Origin: Spirochaetes bacterium RIFOXYC1_FULL_54_7
Lineage (GTDB): Bacteria > Spirochaetota > Spirochaetia > Treponematales > UBA12059
Assembly (NCBI GenBank): GCA_001830645.1
Contig: MIBM01000154.1
Location: forward strand, 1 to 9,397
Length of the DNA stretch: 9,397 nucleotides
Direction of reading: 5' to 3'
A model generated the notes under the pieces. That model did not search any database. It was not told the origin of the DNA and saw only the letters and a program-made list of their open reading frames with translations. Each line of letters begins with the position of its first letter. Position 1 is the stretch's first letter. The position numbers and the translations under genes were made by a program. This document shows, piece after piece, positions 1-5,388 of the stretch.

Positions 1-254
1 GGATCAGTCTTGGATTTCTGGTCGACCATATAGACCATATCTGCCAACTGGCCGGGAATGCGTCCCATGTCGGGCTGGGAACGGATTTTGACGGAGGCTT
101 CGGATTCGAATCAGTGCCTGCCGAACTGGATAGTATCGCTGACTTGCAGATGCTCGTCCCCATGCTTTCGGATCGCGGCTATTCCATTGGTGATATCGAG
201 GCTGTGCTCGGAACGAACTTCATCGGCTTGCTCCAAAGGTCGTTGCCGGCGTGA
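1..254 (+). CDS. Membrane dipeptidase-like peptidase M19, C-terminal fragment (partial)
   Basis: The reading frame is open from the left edge (first full codon at base 3) to TGA at 252-254, followed directly by TAG. About 83 residues are visible. They contain HIDHICQLAG, then HVGLGTDFDGG, and end in RGYSIGDIEAVLGTNFIGLL. This is the standard C-terminal end of the renal/membrane dipeptidase family (M19), a TIM-barrel zinc enzyme that cleaves dipeptides. The Asp of the GTDFDG loop corresponds to the conserved active-site Asp of the family; the zinc-ligand His and Glu residues would lie left of the window. The gene converges on the solute-binding protein gene with only 20 bases between the stops. 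The family assignment is strong; substrate and location cannot be told from this fragment. Confidence 0.85.
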   Translation, partial: ISLGFLVDHIDHICQLAGNASHVGLGTDFDGGFGFESVPAELDSIADLQMLVPMLSDRGYSIGDIEAVLGTNFIGLLQRSLPA

Positions 255-274
255 TAGCTTGCTGGCCCGGCATC

Positions 275-1051
275 TCACTTGCCGAGGTATTTCGTCCGCA
301 GCTTGTCGATGACTCCCTCAGCCTTTATCTGGGCAATTATGGTGTTCATCTTGGGAATCAGGTTGGCCTTGTCGGATTTCCTTGAAAACGCGATGTAATA
401 GACATCCCCGTCGGAGAAGGGACTGCCGGCCACACCAAAAACATCCTTGTTCCTGGGATTCGATTTGTAGACTTCAGTAAGGACAGCTTCGGTTGTCAAG
501 AGGATATCAAAGTAATTGTCCTTCAGCAGGACCAGTGCTTCATCGATGGACTTGGCCCCATTGTGTACGCTGTATCCGAAATCCTGCCTGGCCTTGTCAA
601 ATATCGTTCCATAATCATTGCCGGACAGAATACCGATCCTGTATTTTTTCAGATCCTGGAGAACGGTCCATTGGGGCATTTCTCCTTTGCGGAACAGGAA
701 CACTGCCTTGTTCCTGACAATCTCGTCGGTGAAGACCGCATAGCCCGCCCTCTCGGCGTTGTAGGCGCAGAGTATCAGTGCGTCGGCGTCGCCGGTTCTA
801 ACCAGGTCCAGGCATCTGTTCCATGAATGCAGACTGAAGACAGGCTGGTATCCATCAAGTCTCTTGAAGATCTCGATTATGACCTCCACTGCGATTCCCT
901 TGTCGGGAAACGAGCCTTCGCTGCCGTAGACCCATGGCGTCCAAGGGTCACCGACGAAATTCACGATGATATCCCCCGGTGGCTGGGCAAAACCCACTGT
1001 CGAGATGAACACCGATAAAATGCAGCTGATCGTGAAAATTCTGGATTTCAT
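275..1051 (-). CDS. Exported family-3 solute-binding protein (PBP2-like, amino-acid type)
   Basis: The 258-residue protein starts with a signal peptide (MKSR, hydrophobic core at residues 5-20, likely cleavage near FAQ at 21-23). The mature part follows the bacterial extracellular solute-binding family 3 pattern: an N-lobe with DKGIAVEVIIEIF, then the W-N-R-C-L-x-x-V-x-x-G-D-A-D-A block at residues 77-91, then ERAGYAVFTDEIV, with a second lobe beginning near residue 134. I chose the ATG at 1051 because a good GGAGG lies 5 nt upstream and a signal peptide follows; the frame stays open further upstream, but that part looks unlike a protein start. No permease or ATPase gene is adjacent, so it may be an orphan binding protein or work with a distant ABC transporter or sensor. 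The ligand is not predictable; amino acid-like is the family default. Confidence 0.85.
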   Translation of the reverse strand: MKSRIFTISCILSVFISTVGFAQPPGDIIVNFVGDPWTPWVYGSEGSFPDKGIAVEVIIEIFKRLDGYQPVFSLHSWNRCLDLVRTGDADALILCAYNAERAGYAVFTDEIVRNKAVFLFRKGEMPQWTVLQDLKKYRIGILSGNDYGTIFDKARQDFGYSVHNGAKSIDEALVLLKDNYFDILLTTEAVLTEVYKSNPRNKDVFGVAGSPFSDGDVYYIAFSRKSDKANLIPKMNTIIAQIKAEGVIDKLRTKYLGK

Positions 1052-1056
1052 GACAA

Positions 1057-1061
1057 CCTCC
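1057..1061 (-). promoter_or_regulatory. Shine-Dalgarno site of the solute-binding protein
   Basis: On the minus strand GGAGG lies 5 nt before ATG at 1051. It decides between this start and longer in-frame starts reaching up to base 1183. Confidence 0.75.
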
Positions 1062-1110
1062 GCACCGGTGTTTCCGGCAATCCGCCCAGAAAAGTTCCAA
1101 GTGTGGGTAG

Positions 1111-1138
1111 AGAATAGCACGACCACAACCCTGGACAA
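1111..1138 (-). promoter_or_regulatory. Candidate sigma70-type promoter for the solute-binding protein gene
   Basis: On the minus strand TTGTCC (1133-1138) and TATTCT (1111-1116) are separated by 16 bp. Each matches 4 of 6 consensus positions. This would place transcription start roughly 50 bases upstream of the chosen ATG. It sits in the 238-base gap behind the MFS gene, so the binding-protein gene could be transcribed on its own. This is sequence resemblance only. Confidence 0.3.
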
Positions 1139-1212
1139 TAGTCCGGGCAACAGCAGCACACAGGCAGTTGCGTTCGTGCACAACAGGGAACAGGCACTTC
1201 CCGCCCCGAAAG

Positions 1213-1230
1213 CAGGTGACAGGTGACAGG
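1213..1230. repeat. Short tandem repeat, CAGGTGA x 2.6
   Basis: CAGGTGA occurs at 1213-1219 and 1220-1226, followed by CAGG at 1227-1230. It lies in the gap between the MFS and solute-binding protein genes. It is too short to assign a role and may be slippage. Confidence 0.6.
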
Positions 1231-1270
1231 ATGATACCTATAATGATCCGGCCATAATTCCGGAATATTT

Positions 1271-1289
1271 TCAGCCAGAACAAGGCTGA
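1271..1289. other. Small hairpin right after the MFS stop codon
   Basis: TCAGCC (1271-1276) and GGCTGA (1284-1289) form a perfect 6-bp stem with a 7-base loop, abutting the MFS stop codon (1290-1292). Neither strand has a run of T after the stem (minus strand continues AAATATT), so it is not a canonical intrinsic terminator. It could be a 3' end stabiliser or a weak terminator. Confidence 0.35.
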
Positions 1290-2678
1290 TTATGCACCAT
1301 CATCAAGCTGATCACCCTTCCCCGCATCAAACTCCCTTACCGCCGCCCTGGCCTTGGGGACATTCACGAAAGGAAGCAATACAAGTCCTGCTATGAAGAA
1401 GAAGATCAAAGACAATATGGCTGGCCGCAATGATCCGAAAACCTGGTTCATGAGACCAAAGAGCAGGGGACCTATCCAGGAGGTTCCGCGCTCGGAGACT
1501 TCATAGAAGGAATAATATTCGGCCTCCTTGCCACCGGGAATCAGTTGGGCAAAAAGACTGCGGCTGATGGCCTGGGATCCCCCCATCACCAGGGCTATGA
1601 AGGCCCCCAGGATGAAGAACTGGAGTGTGGCGCCGTCACCATGCAATCCGAAGTAGGCATAGATCACCACTCCGGACCAGATCACCAGACTCAGGATTAT
1701 GGACTGTTTGGCGCCCATCTTACCGGCCAGGAAACCCCACAGCAATGCCCCGAAGAAGGCCATGAACTGTATCATCAGGATAACTATGGTCAGGGTACCG
1801 GTGTCTATTCCCAGGCCGCCCCGGAGTATGGGCGCAGCCGCGAAGGTGGCCGCCACGGCGATGACGGTCTGTATGCCATCGTTGTACAGGAAATATGCCA
1901 GCAGGAATTTCAGGGTCTCCGGGAAATTCCTCACTTCCTTGATGGTACCCTTGAGTTGGCTGAAGCCTACCTTCAGATAAGCCTGTCCGGGCGGCAAGGC
2001 CCGATGGGCCTTCCTGGCCCGCAACCTGGTCCAGGTGATCATGGAGAAGCCCAGCCACCAGAGTCCGGCAGAGGCCATGTTGATGCGCACCGCCAGGCCC
2101 GTGCCAACGCCGAGGGTGTCCCGGAACTGGTAAAAGGCCAGGTTCAAGAGGAGCAACAGGCCGCCGCCCAGGTAGCCCATGGCCCAGCCATAGGAGGAGA
2201 CCTTGTCACGCTTGTCTTCCGAGGCTATGTCAGGCAGATAGGCGTTGTAGAAGACCATGGCTGCGCCGAAGGCAAGATTGGCAACGATGTACAGAAGGCC
2301 GCCGAGCCACCAGATGCTCTGGGTCACCAGGAAAAGTCCCACGGTGGCCACAGCACCTATCGTTGCAAAGAGGCGCATCAGAGCCTTACGCAGATGGGAA
2401 TAGTCGGCAATGGCACCGAGTATGGGCAGGAACAGGACCTGCAGGCCCACAGACAGGGAGACGCAGTATGGCAGGAAGGAATCCGGTGCGATGGACAATC
2501 CGGCCAACCTGGCCATACCATCGGGGTAGGCCGCAGCGGCTTCAGTGGCCAGGGAGGCCAGGTAGGGCCCGAGGAAAACAGTACCCACAGTGGTGCTGAA
2601 GGCACTGTTGGCCCAGTCGTACATGCCCCAGCCAAAAATCTCTTTCTTGTCGTTCGGGGCGATCCTGTCTGAAGCCAT
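1290..2678 (-). CDS. UMF1 (Atg22/BtlA-like) MFS transporter
   Basis: This 462-residue, very hydrophobic inner-membrane protein fits a 12-helix major facilitator. Hallmarks of the UMF1/Atg22-like family are present: GWGMYDWANSAF at residues 16-27 opening helix 1, the loop 2-3 signature GAIADYSHLRK at 88-98, YNAYLPDIA near 144-152, SSYGWAMGYLGGGL at 161-174 and the second-half opener FLLAYFLYNDGIQTV at 258-272. GFLAGKMGAKQSI (316-328) is the C-half counterpart of the loop motif. The charged C-terminal tail should be cytoplasmic. The start at 2678 has GGAGG 5 nt upstream. It follows the phosphodiesterase gene by 27 nt and is probably co-transcribed with it, with three 20-bp-spaced repeats in the junction. 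The yeast relative Atg22 exports amino acids from the vacuole; the substrate of bacterial members is mostly unknown, so none is assigned. Confidence 0.9.
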   Translation of the reverse strand: MASDRIAPNDKKEIFGWGMYDWANSAFSTTVGTVFLGPYLASLATEAAAAYPDGMARLAGLSIAPDSFLPYCVSLSVGLQVLFLPILGAIADYSHLRKALMRLFATIGAVATVGLFLVTQSIWWLGGLLYIVANLAFGAAMVFYNAYLPDIASEDKRDKVSSYGWAMGYLGGGLLLLLNLAFYQFRDTLGVGTGLAVRINMASAGLWWLGFSMITWTRLRARKAHRALPPGQAYLKVGFSQLKGTIKEVRNFPETLKFLLAYFLYNDGIQTVIAVAATFAAAPILRGGLGIDTGTLTIVILMIQFMAFFGALLWGFLAGKMGAKQSIILSLVIWSGVVIYAYFGLHGDGATLQFFILGAFIALVMGGSQAISRSLFAQLIPGGKEAEYYSFYEVSERGTSWIGPLLFGLMNQVFGSLRPAILSLIFFFIAGLVLLPFVNVPKARAAVREFDAGKGDQLDDGA

Positions 2679-2683
2679 GCTTT

Positions 2684-2688
2684 CCTCC
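2684..2688 (-). promoter_or_regulatory. Shine-Dalgarno site of the MFS gene
   Basis: GGAGG on the minus strand, 5 nt before ATG at 2678, fixes the MFS start. Confidence 0.75.
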
Positions 2689-2701
2689 GTTACTTGAAAA
2701 A

Positions 2702-2750
2702 CGATTCATTCACTGGAATCTCGATTCATTTGCCTGAGTATCGATTCATT
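2702..2750. repeat. Three direct repeats of CGATTCATT at exact 20-bp spacing
   Basis: The 9-mer CGATTCATT occurs at 2702-2710, 2722-2730 and 2742-2750, giving an exact 20-bp period. The 11 bases between copies are not conserved. On the minus (coding) strand each copy reads AATGAATCG. Because 20 is not a multiple of 3, the copies fall in different frames of the phosphodiesterase C-terminus, so this is not a protein repeat. The array spans the phosphodiesterase stop codon (2706-2708) and ends 23 bp before the MFS start codon. A GAATC-TC-GATTC inverted repeat (2716-2727) overlaps the middle copy. About two helical turns per repeat would place the copies on nearly the same DNA face, as expected for a cooperative binding site. 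That role is inferred. Confidence 0.7.
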
Positions 2751-4091
2751 TACCCTGCCATCGCAGGCAGGAAAATCCAGACCAAGCATGCGCGCCAGAG
2801 TTGGCGCTAAATCGACCATTCCCAAGCGGCCAGGATCAGCGCCTTGCACTATGCCTGCACCCGCGGCCATGAAGAGGCCGCGGTAACCGGGCGTCCATGG
2901 TGGATAGCCATGATCTGCTCCGAAGGCTCCAGGCTCCGGGCTGTATTCAACTGCCGGACCTTCCGTATCCTCGATGAATTGTACACCCGATTCTGCGTCA
3001 ATGGCAAAGACAGCACCGGAGCCGCCTCGCAGGCTTTCAAGCTCTTGGCCGCTGTGCACGGCTGCAATGCCAGATTCCGGATCGGCTTTCCAGAGGTCCA
3101 GCAGGCGTGAAGCCTCCACAATGGCGGCTCCACCGGCTGTTGCGGAAGCTCCTGCCATGGCAACATCCGCGGTATCAGAGATATGCAGATAGGCCGAGCC
3201 TCCGGCGCAGCGGAACCAGAACCGCCAATCCACAGGCTTCCCATCAAAACTGCCGGAGCCTCCGGGCCCCAGGCCTGCATCCAGCAGCATGCGGTTCAAG
3301 CGTACCCTCCGTACCGTATCTATATGCCCATGGTCGCCAAGGACAACTACACTGGTCCGCTCACCGATGCCCGCGTCTTCCACGGCATCCAGTATGCGCC
3401 TCAGACAGGTATCCTGGTGAAGCAAGGCAGCGCGGGTCTGGGTGGACTCCGAGCCGTGGTGGTGCTTGGCGTCGTCCAGGCCTATCAGATGGGTCATGAG
3501 CAGGCCTGGCTGCTTGCCGCGTATGGTATAGGCAGCCGAACGGGATACAAAGTCATCAAGAAATGGCTGCTGCGAGCCTTTACGGTAGCGCCCGAAGCGG
3601 ACCTGGAGGTCCAGCAAGAAGGCGGGAGAGCCAGCCCGCAGGGCCTTAAGTACCTGGTTCTCCCCCGGAAGGGCTGCAATCTCAGGCAGGTTCCAGTTTA
3701 TGGAAGCCCCGGACACAAGCGGCCACAGAACCGCTGCCGTACTCAGGCCCGCCTGCCGGGCAACATCGAAAAGGCTGGGCCTCCTGAGCTCCTTGGCATA
3801 CCAGTACCAGCGCTGGTGCTCTCCTGGAATCCAGGGCTGAAGGGGATGGTTGTGGTCTATCCCATGGTTTTCAGGATGGCAACCGGTCATCATGGTGGCA
3901 TGGAGCACATAGGTAAGCGTGGGGTAGACCCCATCCAGGCTGCCGATCCTGGTCCCCCTGGCCAGAAGCCTGGAAAAGCCGGGCAGGAAGGCTATAGCGT
4001 CCCGCTCGGTCTCCGAGAGTCCATCCATGGAAATGACAACAAGGTGCCGTTTGGCCTGTCCGCGCTTTGCCATGGCTGTACTATAACTCAT
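2706..4091 (-). CDS. Type I phosphodiesterase / nucleotide pyrophosphatase-like (alkaline phosphatase superfamily)
   Basis: The 461-residue protein has the alkaline-phosphatase-superfamily layout with all expected metal sites visible. These are Asp23 in VVISMDGL, a candidate nucleophile Thr60 in VYPTLTYVLHATMMTG (the NPP motif PTxTxxNH) followed by PENHGID, an Asp/His pair in GLDDAKHHHG, a second pair in LGDHGHID, and the last His in GADHGYPPWTPGYRG near the C-terminus. It should hydrolyse phosphodiesters or nucleotide pyrophosphates with two zinc-like metals; the substrate is unknown. Many family members are exported, but I see no signal peptide, so this one is probably cytoplasmic. The start is uncertain: ATG at 4091 and ATG at 4073 are both possible, and neither has a clear ribosome-binding site. 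It is the first gene of a minus-strand unit with the MFS transporter, which suggests a transport-plus-hydrolysis pathway (inferred). The gene appears intact. Confidence 0.85.
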   Translation of the reverse strand: MSYSTAMAKRGQAKRHLVVISMDGLSETERDAIAFLPGFSRLLARGTRIGSLDGVYPTLTYVLHATMMTGCHPENHGIDHNHPLQPWIPGEHQRWYWYAKELRRPSLFDVARQAGLSTAAVLWPLVSGASINWNLPEIAALPGENQVLKALRAGSPAFLLDLQVRFGRYRKGSQQPFLDDFVSRSAAYTIRGKQPGLLMTHLIGLDDAKHHHGSESTQTRAALLHQDTCLRRILDAVEDAGIGERTSVVVLGDHGHIDTVRRVRLNRMLLDAGLGPGGSGSFDGKPVDWRFWFRCAGGSAYLHISDTADVAMAGASATAGGAAIVEASRLLDLWKADPESGIAAVHSGQELESLRGGSGAVFAIDAESGVQFIEDTEGPAVEYSPEPGAFGADHGYPPWTPGYRGLFMAAGAGIVQGADPGRLGMVDLAPTLARMLGLDFPACDGRVNESILRQMNRDSSE

Positions 4092-4250
4092 TTCAACAGG
4101 ACAGGTTGGTGGATAATCATTAAATTATGGTAAGGATCAATGGTTGGACGACGGCGAGCCTGCATCACACACCCTTGAGGGTCGAAATGGTCCCATAGAG
4201 TTTCCCCGATCCAAGCTTGTCCGTATCTTGGCTGACTAGCTCCACTTTCT

Positions 4251-4274
4251 GCATGATCCCACATTCCATCATGC
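4251..4274. promoter_or_regulatory. 7-bp inverted repeat with 10-bp spacer in the divergent intergenic region
   Basis: GCATGAT (4251-4257) and ATCATGC (4268-4274) are perfect inverted arms around a 10-bp spacer. They lie about 68 bp upstream of the response regulator ATG and 160 bp upstream of the divergent phosphodiesterase gene. The arrangement fits a dimeric regulator site, but no protein can be named. The rest of 4092-4341 has a smaller inverted repeat, ACCCT-TG-AGGGT (4171-4182), and an AT-rich stretch just before the response regulator start (about 4313-4340). No convincing -35/-10 pair for either gene stands out. Confidence 0.35.
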
Positions 4275-4341
4275 CAAAATCATTTCCACATTAAGCATTT
4301 CGGCTCTTGTTTCTTGCAAAGCTTAACTTAAACTTACGTTC

Positions 4342-5388
4342 ATGGATAAATTGTTTGTAGTCTGCGTAGACGACGAAGCTATAATCACCGAAAGCCTCAA
4401 AAGAGAACTACGGCGGGAACTGCCCCATCTCGGAGTGTAAGTGGCTCTCGGCGGCATAGAAGCCCTGCAATTACTGGAAGATATAGTAGCCGACGGTGGT
4501 GTACCGGCAGTACTGGTCACCGATGAGAAGATGCCAGGTATGAGAGGCCATGAATTACTGCGGGAGGCCAGACTCCGGTACCCTCGGATGTACGGCATAC
4601 TCCTGACCGGCTATTCCGACATCGAGGCCATTACTCTGGCTGTCAACGAGGCCGGTCTGTTCAGATACATACGCAAACCCCGGGAGCGTCGGGATCTAGC
4701 CATGGCCGTTGCCAGGGCCGCAGAGCTGTACGCACGGGAACGGGAAGTCGAGGCTCTGCATCTCAAGGTCGAACAACTCAATGGAGCCCTTGTGGCCGCC
4801 CTTGAAACCGCCGCCCATGAACACGATCCGGACACCTACAGCCATGTCCAGCGCGTGGCCCGCTACGCGGCCTTGCTATGAAAGTCACTGGGCTTACCCG
4901 ATGAAAGCGTGCAGGAACTGTTCATGTATGCACCACTACACGATATCGGCAAGGCCGGTATCCCCCATGACATCCTGTCAAAACCGGGATCCCTGACGGG
5001 GGAGGAATTCTCCATCGTCAAGCGTCATGTGGAGATCGGGATCAAGCTGCAGAAATCCATCGATGTCGACCCTTTCGTGCTGGATCTTATCCTGTACCAC
5101 CATGAACGCTGGGACGGCACGGGCTATCTTGCCGAAGTTTCAGGAGAGGGCATCCCGATGTCTGCCCGCATTACTGCCCTGGCGGATGTACTTGATGCCT
5201 TGCTCTGCAAGCGTCCATACAAAGACGCCCTGCCTTTCAACGAAGTAGCTACACACATCGAGGCCGAAGCCGGTACTCATTTCGACCCAGCGGTGATGGA
5301 AGCCTTCAAGTCCGAACGGGAAACCTTCGAACGGATTTCATCCGGAACTGCGCCGGAGCTGTGCTGGCAATTTAAAAGTTACGTATGA
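4342..5388 (+). pseudogene. HD-GYP response regulator (RpfG-like) interrupted by two in-frame stop codons
   Basis: Reading one frame from ATG 4342 to TGA 5386-5388 gives a full-size (348-codon) receiver plus HD-GYP protein, normally a c-di-GMP phosphodiesterase controlled by phosphorylation. The frame is broken by TAA at 4438-4440 (codon 33) and TGA at 4879-4881 (codon 180); there is no frameshift. Family residues survive on both sides of each stop. The receiver has acid pocket D10-D11, acceptor D61 in VTDEKMPGM, LLTGYSD and YIRKP. After a short helical linker come SHVQRVARYAALL, HDIGK (200-204) and HHERWDGTGY (253-262). The position after GY is Leu263, where the family has Pro. Restart fragments exist: a 146-aa receiver piece from GTG 4441 and a 159-aa HD-GYP piece from GTG 4909, but neither has a good ribosome site. 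The last codons overlap the kinase start (ATGA). Recent nonsense decay is most likely; sequencing error or readthrough are alternatives. Confidence 0.85.

Noticed and set aside
103..112. Palindrome GATTCGAATC
   Set aside because: It is inside the M19 peptidase coding region and short enough to occur by chance.
245..266. GCCGGC/GCTGGC stem between the convergent peptidase and binding-protein genes as a terminator
   Set aside because: It overlaps the peptidase stop, has a G-T pair and a 10-base loop, and lacks a T-run on either strand.
1545..2672. Long open frame (375 codons) on the + strand opposite the MFS gene
   Set aside because: It lies wholly antisense to a clear UMF1 transporter, its composition (rich in Gly, Gln, Glu, His) has no domain-like pattern, and it has no ribosome site. 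It is explained by codon bias of the real gene.
3183..4133. 316-codon open frame on the + strand opposite the phosphodiesterase gene
   Set aside because: Antisense shadow of an intact gene with all catalytic motifs; no recognisable family features.
4171..4182. Inverted repeat ACCCT-TG-AGGGT
   Set aside because: Arms of only 5 bp in a 250-bp region; expected by chance and not near a recognisable promoter.
4879..4881. TGA in the HD-GYP gene as a selenocysteine codon
   Set aside because: The position lies in a non-catalytic helix where the family has no conserved Cys, a TAA also breaks the gene upstream, and no obvious stem-loop of the bacterial SECIS type follows at once.
4438..4881. Genome-wide stop-codon reassignment
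   Set aside because: TAA and TGA end other genes at the expected family C-termini in this window (MFS TAA at 1290-1292; M19 peptidase, phosphodiesterase, kinase and activase TGA), so both are ordinary stops here.
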